Source of the DNA: Thioclava sp. SK-1
GTDB taxonomy: Bacteria > Pseudomonadota > Alphaproteobacteria > Rhodobacterales > Rhodobacteraceae
Assembly: GCF_001705665.1 (NCBI RefSeq)
Contig: NZ_MDHA01000042.1
Location: 1 to 64,000, forward strand
Reading direction: 5' to 3'
Length of the DNA stretch: 64,000 nucleotides
Shown here: one piece after another, positions 1 through 7,877 of the stretch
How positions within the stretch are numbered: the stretch's first letter is position 1
How the letters are laid out: every line of letters starts with the position of its first letter
Position numbers and translations under genes: made by a program
The notes under the pieces: generated by a model
Database searches by the model: none
Told to the model about the DNA's origin: nothing
Seen by the model: only the letters and a program-made list of their open reading frames with translations

Positions 1-1
1 G

Positions 2-400
2 GCCAAGACAGACTTTGTTCTCGATGCTCTTGAACAGGCCCTGCATGATCGGCGGCCGGTCCAGAAAAGCGGCTTGGTGCACCACTCGGACCGCGGCGGG
101 CAATATTTATCCATTCGCTATACCGAGCGTCTGGCCGAAGCTGGCATCGAGCCATCGGTCGGCAGCGTGGGAGACTCCTATGACAAAGCCCTCGCGGAGA
201 CGATAAACGGTCTCTACAAAACCGAACTGGTCCATCGCCAGGGTCCATGGCGCAACATGCAGGATCTGGAAATGGCGACGCTCGGCTGGGTCGATTGGTT
301 TAATCACCGGCGCTTGCTCGGCCCTATCGGAAACATACCGCCAGCAGAGGCTCAACAGAACTTCTATGCACAGCGCGACGTGCTCGATATGGTCGCGTGA
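2..400 (+). mobile_element. IS3-family transposase (OrfB), 5' end outside the window
   Basis: This is the last 132 residues of a DDE integrase-type transposase, which would act in cut-and-paste or copy-out transposition of its own element. The visible part holds the second catalytic Asp in HHSDRGGQY and the block GDSYDKALAE with the catalytic Glu, followed by the family-typical WVDWFNHRRLLGPIGNIPPAEA. IS3-family members normally read GDSYDN at that block, so Lys instead of Asn is a deviation that might impair activity. The reading frame is open to the window edge, so the start and OrfA cannot be judged. The element ends close to the flgI stop codon. Confidence 0.9.
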
Positions 401-411
401 AATGAAGCTAT

Positions 412-439
412 AGGTCTCCGGTAAACCCGCGGCGATTCA
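412..439. repeat. Putative right terminal inverted repeat of the IS3-family element
   Basis: The 28 bases after the transposase stop end in GGCGATTCA, which read outward gives a 5'-TGA terminus as expected of IS3-family ends. The matching left end is outside the window, so the boundary is inferred from position and terminal bases alone. Only 26 bp separate it from the flgI stop codon. Confidence 0.5.
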
Positions 440-465
440 GTAGAGCCGAGCATGGCATGCATACT

Positions 466-1563
466 TCAATTCACGACAAACTCAGCGTGTAAGGCGCCCG
501 CCGTATTAATACTTTTCAAAATATCAATCATGTCTCGCGGGCTAACCCCAAGAGCATTTAAACCTGCCACGACCTCTGAGAGAGAATTTCCGCTTGGAAC
601 TTCCGCCATCTGGATGCCCGGCTCCTCGGTAATCTCCGCTGCGCTACGAGGCACGACAACAGTTTCTCCTTCAGAAAACGGGTTAGGTTGCACAACAATC
701 GGTGCCTCTTGAACGCGCAATGTCAGATTGCCCTGGCTGATCGCGACACGCGAGATACGAACGTTTTCGCCCATTACGATCGTGCCCGATCTTTGGTCAA
801 CAACGACCCTTGCCCTCTGTTCAGGCTCCACTTCCAAGTTTTCAAGCCGACTCATTAAATGGGCAGTGGATCTTTGACCTGCCGATTGGGCGTTAACGGT
901 AACAGTTCCTGAATCTTCCATTAGTGCAATTCGACTTCCAAACGCCGTATTAATGACATTCTCAATTCTGCTGGCAGTCGTAAAATCCGGGCTTCGCAGT
1001 GCAAGACGCACTTGGTTGAGTGAATTAAAGGAAAAATCAATTTCGCGTTCGATCCGCGCACCATTTGGGATCGACCCCGACGTTGGCACCCCTTGTGTAA
1101 CCGTCGCCGCCGCGCCTTCGGCAACTGCGCCACCTGCAATAATCATCCCTTGCGATACAGCGTAGATTTCGCCATCGGCTGCCTTCAATGGTGTCATAAT
1201 CAGCGTACCGCCCAGCAAGCTCGACGCATCTCCGATCGCTGAGACGGATACGTCAATCGTGCTTCCGGCGCGCGCGAAGGGCGGTAATGTCGACGTGACA
1301 ATCACGGCAGCCACGTTCTTGGGCTGAAAATTTTCGCCGGTAACGTTAACGCCAAGGCGCTCTAGGATATTTGTCATGATTTCTTCGGTAAACGGGGCAT
1401 TGCGCAACCCGTCACCCGTTCCGTTTAGCCCAACGACCAAACCGTACCCGAGTAAATCGTTCCCCCTTACGCCATCGAATTCCACCAAATCCTTAATCCG
1501 GATAGGTGAAGACAGAGCAAAAGAAGGCAAGAGAAGAATTAAAACCGCCCAGATTAATCGCAT
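466..1563 (-). CDS. flgI: Flagellar P-ring protein FlgI
   Basis: FlgI builds the periplasmic P ring that acts as a bushing for the flagellar rod in the peptidoglycan layer. The 365-residue product starts with a signal peptide (hydrophobic stretch about residues 3-18) and continues with the family signature RIKDLVEFDGVRGNDLLGYG. The C terminus, ending in AGALHAEFVVN, matches the usual FlgI end, so the nearby IS insertion has not truncated it. The ATG overlaps the flgL stop by one base (TGATG), which implies translational coupling as last gene of flgE-flgK-flgL-flgI. Any flagellar gene that once followed is now displaced by the IS element. Confidence 0.96.
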   Translation of the reverse strand: MRLIWAVLILLLPSFALSSPIRIKDLVEFDGVRGNDLLGYGLVVGLNGTGDGLRNAPFTEEIMTNILERLGVNVTGENFQPKNVAAVIVTSTLPPFARAGSTIDVSVSAIGDASSLLGGTLIMTPLKAADGEIYAVSQGMIIAGGAVAEGAAATVTQGVPTSGSIPNGARIEREIDFSFNSLNQVRLALRSPDFTTASRIENVINTAFGSRIALMEDSGTVTVNAQSAGQRSTAHLMSRLENLEVEPEQRARVVVDQRSGTIVMGENVRISRVAISQGNLTLRVQEAPIVVQPNPFSEGETVVVPRSAAEITEEPGIQMAEVPSGNSLSEVVAGLNALGVSPRDMIDILKSINTAGALHAEFVVN

Positions 1564-2576
1564 CAGATATAGTCCACCAAGGAAAGCCCTGAGAGACGGG
1601 CAGTGATCGTGTAAAGCGCTTCAAGTTGTGTTTGCGCCGCAGCCAAAGCCGTTGCCGATTCATATTGATCGACTGCGACGAGTTCATTCCTAGCAATTTT
1701 TAGGCTTGTGGCTTCAGAAGAGTTTCTGGTTTGCGCATCGTCAATGAGGTTCTCAATTGTGCCAAGCTCCCCTCGCTTCGCGGCCAAATCAACACCTACA
1801 GTGGTAAGAATACTGCCAGCCTCGCCAACGAGTTCGGCGCGTGTTTCCAAGGAAAGCACCCCAGCCTGGTCTGCTGCAATTTCCGCAACCACGAATCCTT
1901 TAAGCGCACGCCGGATGGCCTCATCCTGCGCTGTCATTGTAAATTCAGCGGTTTCGCCATCCGCAATTTGGATCGCCCCGCGTGCCCGGGTGTCGCCCAA
2001 ATAGGCTGTATCAAGATACCCTCCCCCACCAGCGGGCGCGTCGAAATACGCATTAACTGCGGCCATAATTCCAGCTGCGGTGGTGTCGCCGCCAACGGCT
2101 GCCTGCACTTGGCTTATCAATTCATCCGCAGAAACGACTGAGGGGGAATCGGTCGCCATACCAGAAAATGCATACCGTCCTGCGACGGACGAATTCAAAG
2201 CACTGATGGCGGATTGCAGCCGAACCTTGGCATCCGCCGTCACCGTCGAAAGCCCCACGCGATCAGGAACCCCGTCGAAGGTCAGAAGATTAGGTCCAAT
2301 TTCTTCCGCGAGGCTTTGAAGCTGTTCAAATGAGGTCTGCATCGTAGACGCCGTAAGCGCCGCCTCCACGGTCGTCAGGTTGAAGGACTCGATCGTTGTA
2401 AGGCTTCTATTGATCGACATTAGCTGCGTATAATCCCCGCCCACAGCCGCGCCTATATCGGATTTGACGCCTGTAGTTACCTCATTCGACATCGTATTCA
2501 ACGTCTGCTTCAAGCCCGCATTATGTTTGCGCAGCATGTAGAACTGAGCCATGTCGCCGGTGGATAAATATGTCAT
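1563..2576 (-). CDS. flgL: Flagellar hook-filament junction protein FlgL (HAP3)
   Basis: FlgL is one of the two junction proteins joining the hook to the filament. The 337-residue protein has the flagellin-like N-terminal helix (MLRKHNAGLKQTLNTMSNEVTTG) and a C-terminal flagellin-like helix with repeated Ala-Gln positions near residues 300-325. It lies between flgK, one base upstream, and flgI, with a one-base overlap, in a tight operon. The family is divergent in Rhodobacterales, but position and terminal helices make the call firm. Confidence 0.92.
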   Translation of the reverse strand: MTYLSTGDMAQFYMLRKHNAGLKQTLNTMSNEVTTGVKSDIGAAVGGDYTQLMSINRSLTTIESFNLTTVEAALTASTMQTSFEQLQSLAEEIGPNLLTFDGVPDRVGLSTVTADAKVRLQSAISALNSSVAGRYAFSGMATDSPSVVSADELISQVQAAVGGDTTAAGIMAAVNAYFDAPAGGGGYLDTAYLGDTRARGAIQIADGETAEFTMTAQDEAIRRALKGFVVAEIAADQAGVLSLETRAELVGEAGSILTTVGVDLAAKRGELGTIENLIDDAQTRNSSEATSLKIARNELVAVDQYESATALAAAQTQLEALYTITARLSGLSLVDYI

Positions 2577-2577
2577 A

Positions 2578-4032
2578 TCAGATCTCCAATAGGCGTTGGA
2601 TGAGTGAATCTAGCGTTTGCATCACACGCGCATTTGCCGCGTAAGATTGTTCAATCAAAAGAAGCGCTTGCAGCTCCTGATCGGTGTCGACGCCGTAAGA
2701 AAGCTCTGTTTGGGTCAATGTGCTTTGCTTTGCAGTTGCGTAACTTTCGACCAGCTCTGCGGATTGCCGCTTGGTTGAAAAGCCAGAGACAAGATCGGAT
2801 ACCAAGCCGAAAGCACTGCGCACAGTCGATCCAAAATCGCCAGAAGCCGGAGCAAGTGCTTCGCTCATCGCCTCACTCATCGACGTAAGCATCGCAGAGT
2901 TTCCAACAGCCCCTTGTGATGTGGCGTAAATACCATCACGGAGCCGCCACAAATCCCCTCCGTCTTTAGGATCCACCGCAGAATTCACCGAGATCCGGCT
3001 GGCAAGTCCCTGCTCTAAAGTGGCATCAAATGCAGATCCGGCATCAGTGAAGAAGCCCGCAGCCCCAACTGTCCATGTGCTGTCAACGGAGCTATCTTCA
3101 AAGCGCGTTATCAAGTCCCGCGCAACGGCATCAAGCTGCTCCTGTGCGGCCGGCGCCAAAGTGTCCCGAATTTCGAATAACGCCCCTAAGGAGCCGCCGC
3201 CGAACAATCCGCGATCACCGGAGGAAACCGCTTCACCATTCAACGTCAACGTGGACAGTTGACCGTTCGCCACGGAGAAATGCGGTGCCATCTGGCCTGC
3301 TGCCTCAAACCCAATTTCAGCAACGGTGCCATCCAGCAGCATCGCCCCGCTGGTTGTGTAGATCGCAAGCTGGTCGTTATCGCGCACATATGTTTTGATC
3401 GGCACAAACTCTGCAACCTGGTCAATCAACACTTGCCGTTTATCCAGCAAAGCGCTGGAATCATTACCAGATGCCGCCTGCCGCAGGATCTGTTCATTGA
3501 TGTCATCAACCTGTTGCAGCGTCATATTCAGCCGCTCTACCTCTGACGCAATCGTGCTATCAGCGGTCAGACGTGCCGCATTGATTTGCTGCGACGCGTC
3601 ATTGATATGCGATGTGATATTATTCGCCGAGGTGACAACCGATGCCAGCCTGACAGAGCTATCAGGCGAGCTGGATGCCTCAATCAGCGCAGCATCAAAA
3701 TTAGCCATTTTTGCCGATAAAGAGGTCGGATCTTCCGGATTTCCAACCATCGCCTCCATATCGTTGTAGAAAGTGCTTAGAAGACTGGCATGACCTGCTT
3801 CCGCATCTGCGAGACGGCGATCTTGGATCACCGTCTCGTTCACTTGACGTGTCACACCATCAATCTCAACGCCGACACCTGTCCCCCCCAACGACTTTGC
3901 AGAAAGAGACACTTCGCGACGACCATACCCTTCGGTCATCGCGTTTGCGACATTGGACGACGTGACCTGCGCCATCCGGGACGAAGCAGTCAAACCCGAG
4001 AGGGCCGAGCTCAAAGCAGCGGAAATAGACAT
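2578..4032 (-). CDS. flgK: Flagellar hook-associated protein FlgK (HAP1)
   Basis: FlgK caps the hook and connects it through FlgL to the filament. The 484-residue protein has the rod/hook N-terminal motif (ALSSALSGLTASSRMAQVTSSNVANAMT) and a C-terminal Flg_bbr_C-type end (LLLIEQSYAANARVMQTLDSLIQRLLEI). A strong ribosome binding site, GGAGGAT, precedes the ATG. The gene follows flgE after a 34-bp gap and is one base from flgL, consistent with one transcript. Confidence 0.95.
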   Translation of the reverse strand: MSISAALSSALSGLTASSRMAQVTSSNVANAMTEGYGRREVSLSAKSLGGTGVGVEIDGVTRQVNETVIQDRRLADAEAGHASLLSTFYNDMEAMVGNPEDPTSLSAKMANFDAALIEASSSPDSSVRLASVVTSANNITSHINDASQQINAARLTADSTIASEVERLNMTLQQVDDINEQILRQAASGNDSSALLDKRQVLIDQVAEFVPIKTYVRDNDQLAIYTTSGAMLLDGTVAEIGFEAAGQMAPHFSVANGQLSTLTLNGEAVSSGDRGLFGGGSLGALFEIRDTLAPAAQEQLDAVARDLITRFEDSSVDSTWTVGAAGFFTDAGSAFDATLEQGLASRISVNSAVDPKDGGDLWRLRDGIYATSQGAVGNSAMLTSMSEAMSEALAPASGDFGSTVRSAFGLVSDLVSGFSTKRQSAELVESYATAKQSTLTQTELSYGVDTDQELQALLLIEQSYAANARVMQTLDSLIQRLLEI

Positions 4033-4066
4033 ATCTTATCCTCCGGATGGGAGCGCGTTTCCGCGA

Positions 4067-5392
4067 TCAGCGTTTGATGTTTGTCGTTTCTTGCAGCATT
4101 TCATCGACCGTCTGGATGACCTTGGCGTTCGACGAATAGGCGCGTTGTGTTTGGATCAGATCCGTCAATTCCTGCGCAACATCCACGGATGACCCCTGAC
4201 GTGCGTAGCCTTCGATGGATCCTGTTGGACCTTCACCTGCGTCCCACAAGAAGAAACTGCCCGAAGACCCGGACACTTGGAATGTCTGGCTGTCCATCGC
4301 GGTCAAACCATTGGCGTTAGGTACGTCAACCATCGGAATTTGATAAATCGTGCGAACGAATCCAGTGTCATAGGTCGCCTTCACGAAACCATCTGCATCA
4401 ACTTCTACGGTGGTCAAGCTGCCCACCGGCGATCCATCGCGCGTCACGGCCGAGGGTGAGAAACTGTCAGACAGCTGTGTCAGACCATTGGTGTCAAACT
4501 GCCGGCCCAGGTTCACCTCAATCGGTCCGCCTTCAACCTCAACTGTTATAATACCGGTAGAGGCATCCCAATCGGTCCCATTGGTTGAGGTCCGCACAAC
4601 ATCGGCCAACGTGCCGCCATTTTCGCGTGTCTCATCAAAAGTCAGCGTATAGGTGCCAATGATATTTGCGTCAGGATCAGACGTGGTGTCGATCGCAGAA
4701 TCCCGGAGCTCTATCGTCCACTCATTGGACGATCCAGTCGTCGGGATAGATGGGGTGAAGGTTATTGCAAGTGTCTCGGATGTACCAAGGTTACCAAAAT
4801 ACTCCACCGACAATGGCAGGCTTTCACCCGTGGCATCATAGGCCGTATCCACCGCAGGCAGGTTCACGCCCAGGCTCATCTCGGTTGTGGGGTCACCGGC
4901 GGTTTGGTTTGGATTGATCACTATTGGCTGCAATCCCGCCGTCGAATCGCGTGGATACACAGGGATTGTCCCATCGGCACTTGCCGGCCAGCCCAGCAGA
5001 ACCAAACCCGATTCCGTGCGCAGCACGCCATCCGCATCGGTGCGGAACGCGCCTGTCGTTGTCATCATCAGCGGCTGATCTGATGTTTCATTATCAACGG
5101 CGGTGGCAGATGTGACGGGTAAAAACCCCCGGCCAGACACTGCAAGATCCAGTGCGTTGCTACTACTGACAAGCGTGCCAGAATCAGACACGAGACGGCT
5201 GGTATTCGCAATGACGCCGCCAGCAGAATAAGACCCTTTGGTCTGTGATATAACAAGGCTGTCAAACTCCGTATTGGCCCTTTTATAGCCATAGGTGCTT
5301 GAGTTGGCGATGTTGTCGGAAATGGCTGACAATTTTACTGAGTTTGCTGCCAAACCGGCAACCCCGGCATTTAGCGAGGAGGAAATCGACAT
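4067..5392 (-). CDS. flgE: Flagellar hook protein FlgE
   Basis: FlgE polymerises into the flexible hook. The 441-residue protein has the N-terminal rod/hook motif (GVAGLAANSVKLSAISDNIANSSTYGYKR, about residues 9-37), a long central D1/D2 region and a C terminus (LTDLIQTQRAYSSNAKVIQTVDEMLQETTNIKR) typical of hook proteins. AAAGGCG lies upstream of the ATG. It is the first gene of the four-gene hook operon and is separated from motB by a terminator, so it should have its own promoter in the 5393-5584 interval, where a CtrA-like site is found. Confidence 0.95.
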   Translation of the reverse strand: MSISSSLNAGVAGLAANSVKLSAISDNIANSSTYGYKRANTEFDSLVISQTKGSYSAGGVIANTSRLVSDSGTLVSSSNALDLAVSGRGFLPVTSATAVDNETSDQPLMMTTTGAFRTDADGVLRTESGLVLLGWPASADGTIPVYPRDSTAGLQPIVINPNQTAGDPTTEMSLGVNLPAVDTAYDATGESLPLSVEYFGNLGTSETLAITFTPSIPTTGSSNEWTIELRDSAIDTTSDPDANIIGTYTLTFDETRENGGTLADVVRTSTNGTDWDASTGIITVEVEGGPIEVNLGRQFDTNGLTQLSDSFSPSAVTRDGSPVGSLTTVEVDADGFVKATYDTGFVRTIYQIPMVDVPNANGLTAMDSQTFQVSGSSGSFFLWDAGEGPTGSIEGYARQGSSVDVAQELTDLIQTQRAYSSNAKVIQTVDEMLQETTNIKR

Positions 5393-5451
5393 TTTTGCGC
5401 CTTTCTGATGCTGCGTGTCGTTTATTCACAGGCAATATGGCGCACACTCAC

Positions 5452-5466
5452 TTAACATGGCCCTAA
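5452..5466. promoter_or_regulatory. CtrA-like site upstream of flgE (one base off consensus)
   Basis: The bases TTAA-N7-CTAA match the alphaproteobacterial CtrA box TTAA-N7-TTAA at seven of eight fixed positions. The site lies about 60 bp upstream of the flgE start, a reasonable activator position. It resembles the perfect box in front of motB, but binding is inferred. Confidence 0.4.
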
Positions 5467-5584
5467 CGACTAAAATCTTTCGCTTAAATCCCTCACAAAC
5501 GCGCAATGGCCATTTGACATAGCGCGGTAAAATCGTGGGGCGTCCGCGATCCTATAAGATCGGGCGCAACCTATCGTTGAATAA

Positions 5585-5610
5585 CTAAAACGGGCGCCGT
5601 GAAGCGCCCG
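5585..5610 (-). terminator. Rho-independent terminator after motB
   Basis: On the minus strand a 7-bp stem (CGGGCGC / GCGCCCG, loop of six) is followed by TTTTAG. It starts about 45 nt after the motB stop codon and should separate motB transcription from the flgE operon. Confidence 0.8.
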
Positions 5611-5654
5611 CACGATTAAGTCAACATCGCAAAAATTGTGGTGCGCGATGGGAA

Positions 5655-6500
5655 TCAGCGATCCGCGCGCAGCAAAATCAACTCCAGTCGATTGTTGCGC
5701 ACGGACATTGGCAGCGGAGACGCTGGTTTACGATCCGCGTAGCCGGTAACACGTTGAATTCTGGCCTTATTCAGACCCGATTCTTGCAGCATTTTCCGCA
5801 CAACCTGCACCCGCTCGGTGGACAGATCCCATACCGGATTTTCGCGCAGCATTTCGGGATACGCCCGCGTGAACCCATTCAGCGCAACTTCATTATCGAC
5901 CAACCCAAAAACCCGGGTCAGCATATCGACTATATCGGACAAAACCGGCTCGGGCGTGGAAGATTCGGCGGCAAATAAGGGCTCATCATCAAGATCAAAG
6001 AATTCAACAATCAGACCCTCATCCGTCACACGGGTCAAAATATGACGAGCCAATTGATCTGACACCATCGATTCGCCTCCACGTCCCATCAGCGCCTCTT
6101 CAATTTCGCGCGCCATCTGATCGAATTCACCGCTTTCTTCGGCATCATCCGCTTCCTCAGTGCCATTTTGCCCACGGGCTTGCCGTCCCTCCGTCGGAAC
6201 CTTCATAGATGCCCCGGTGCCGCTTTGCGCGATCTCATCTTCCGAGAAGACAGAATCACCCCCGAATGCCCCATCGCCACCGCCAGAAATACGATTGACC
6301 GGAATCGTCGGGCTGAAGTAATCCGCAATGCCTTTGCGCTGCTTTTCTGTTGTCGCGTTCAACAGCCACATCAGCAGAAAGAATGCCATCATGGCGGTCA
6401 CGAAATCTGCATAAGCCACCTTCCAGGCACCACCGTGATGGCCACCGCCCGCAATGACTTTCTTTTTCTTGATAATAATTGGTGCTAGCTCTTCAGCCAT
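5655..6500 (-). CDS. motB: Flagellar motor stator protein MotB
   Basis: MotB anchors the stator to peptidoglycan and forms the proton channel with MotA. The 281-residue protein has one N-terminal membrane segment with the motif YADFVTAMMAFFLLMWLLNAT; Asp32 corresponds to the proton-binding Asp of the family. An acidic linker (about residues 95-145) is followed by an OmpA/MotB-like peptidoglycan-binding domain (LSTERVQVVRKML, VTGYADRKP, RNNRLELIL). motA is not in the window. The gene appears to be a separate transcription unit, bounded by a CtrA box upstream and a terminator downstream. Confidence 0.93.
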   Translation of the reverse strand: MAEELAPIIIKKKKVIAGGGHHGGAWKVAYADFVTAMMAFFLLMWLLNATTEKQRKGIADYFSPTIPVNRISGGGDGAFGGDSVFSEDEIAQSGTGASMKVPTEGRQARGQNGTEEADDAEESGEFDQMAREIEEALMGRGGESMVSDQLARHILTRVTDEGLIVEFFDLDDEPLFAAESSTPEPVLSDIVDMLTRVFGLVDNEVALNGFTRAYPEMLRENPVWDLSTERVQVVRKMLQESGLNKARIQRVTGYADRKPASPLPMSVRNNRLELILLRADR

Positions 6501-6553
6501 AGCAAACCCCGCCGAAATTCATCTCACCCATAGGTATGGCTAACAGGAGCGAT

Positions 6554-6568
6554 TTAATTTGTCCTTAA
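6554..6568. promoter_or_regulatory. Perfect CtrA box between motB and pqiA
   Basis: The sequence TTAATTTGTCCTTAA is an exact TTAA-N7-TTAA, the full CtrA recognition motif of alphaproteobacteria. It sits 54 bp upstream of the motB start. CtrA is known to control motility genes in Rhodobacterales. The motif is symmetrical and also lies 69 bp upstream of pqiA, but motility control is the simpler reading. Confidence 0.65.
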
Positions 6569-6636
6569 AGGGTAAAATTCGACTGAATTTTAACACTGAC
6601 GCTTGTTTGCGCCGTGGTTTGATCTAAGTTCTGGCG

Positions 6637-7266
6637 ATGAACACAACGCTCGATCCTGCCGCCTATCTGGCTTGCCCCCATTGCGACACGCTGCATCACA
6701 GCAAGCACCTTGCCGCGACCGAGCGCGCACGCTGTGCGCGATGCGATACGTTATTGATTGCGCCACGCGCCCGATCGTTCATCCATGTCATTGCACTGTC
6801 CTTTACGGCAATGATTTTGATGGCAGGCGCCATTTTCTTCCCGTTTTTGAAAATTGATGCGCAAGGTTTCAGCAACGCCAGTTCGGTGTTTCAAGCGGCG
6901 ATGGCCTTTTCCGATGGGTTGTTGCTGCCGCTGTCCATCGGCGTGCTTGCAATGATTGTGGGGCTGCCCGCCGTCCGTTTTGCCGCGCTGATCTATGTGC
7001 TGTGGCCACTGACCCACGGCCGCCCTGCCTATCGCCACGCCCGCACGGTGTTTCGCCTGACAGAAGAAATGCAGCCTTGGGCCATGGCTGAGATCTTTAT
7101 CATCGGCACTGCGGTTGCTCTGGTCAAAGTGGCCGGGTTGGCCCATGTATCGCTTGGTCCCGCATTCTGGGCATTTTGTGCCCTGATTATCGTGACCGCC
7201 CTTAAAAATTCTTACATGAGCAGCTGGACCATATGGGACGCCATCGCCACGAAAAAGCCTATCTGA
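6637..7266 (+). CDS. pqiA: PqiA-like inner-membrane protein, first half-length copy
   Basis: Paraquat-inducible protein A is an inner-membrane partner of an MCE lipid-transport system that spans the periplasm. This 209-residue protein has an N-terminal zinc-ribbon-like CPHCDTLHH...CARCDTLL followed by about four membrane segments. Escherichia coli PqiA is about twice as long and contains two such modules; here the modules are separate genes, with this one overlapping the next by 34 bases. The start is the first ATG in frame and has only a weak ribosome binding site. It heads the pqi operon. Confidence 0.88.
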   Translation: MNTTLDPAAYLACPHCDTLHHSKHLAATERARCARCDTLLIAPRARSFIHVIALSFTAMILMAGAIFFPFLKIDAQGFSNASSVFQAAMAFSDGLLLPLSIGVLAMIVGLPAVRFAALIYVLWPLTHGRPAYRHARTVFRLTEEMQPWAMAEIFIIGTAVALVKVAGLAHVSLGPAFWAFCALIIVTALKNSYMSSWTIWDAIATKKPI

Positions 7267-7877
7267 CCGCGCATGACGCCGGGCTTACTGGCTGCCGGCA
7301 ATGTGGGAAAGTATGGCCCAAAGACAGCACACAATGCGGCCGATGCGGCGCGCATTTGCAGCCGGTGTCCACTGCGTCACTGCAGCGGGTCTGGGCCTGT
7401 TGGTGGGCCGGGCTGTTTTGCTATATCCCGGCAAATGCCTACCCGATGCTACGCACCAATATGTTAGGCAGTGAAAGCAACAGCACGATTATGGGTGGCG
7501 TGATCGATCTGGTAGGGCATCATAATTATGGTATCGCGCTGATCGTCTTTGTCGCCTCAATCTGTATTCCGATCGCCAAATTCATTGCCGTAGCTTATCT
7601 GGCCCTTGTCGTTGGCAAGGACAAACGCGCCGGCGGTCATCCGCATCTTGTCATCTATGAAATCGTAGAATTCGTTGGTCGATGGTCGATGGTGGACGTG
7701 TTCGTCGTCGCCATTCTATCGGCACTTGTGCAGCTGGGGGCGATTGCTTCGATCCACCCCGGCCCCGCGGCAGCTGCCTTCGCGCTGTCAGTTGCATTCA
7801 CGATGATTTCTGCACAAAGCTTCGACCCGCGCCTGATCTGGCGTGGCCCAAAGGTGAGTTCACCCCCCCATGACTGA
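7233..7877 (+). CDS. pqiA: PqiA-like inner-membrane protein, second half-length copy
   Basis: This is the second PqiA module, 214 residues, with a zinc-ribbon-like CRQCGKVW...CGRCGAHL near the N terminus followed by about four membrane helices and the family motif YPMLRT in the first loop. The start ATG lies inside the preceding gene in another frame, implying translational coupling; a later start would remove the first Cys pair. Together the two proteins should replace the single two-module PqiA of enterobacteria. It overlaps pqiB by eight bases. Confidence 0.88.
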   Translation: MGRHRHEKAYLTAHDAGLTGCRQCGKVWPKDSTQCGRCGAHLQPVSTASLQRVWACWWAGLFCYIPANAYPMLRTNMLGSESNSTIMGGVIDLVGHHNYGIALIVFVASICIPIAKFIAVAYLALVVGKDKRAGGHPHLVIYEIVEFVGRWSMVDVFVVAILSALVQLGAIASIHPGPAAAAFALSVAFTMISAQSFDPRLIWRGPKVSSPPHD

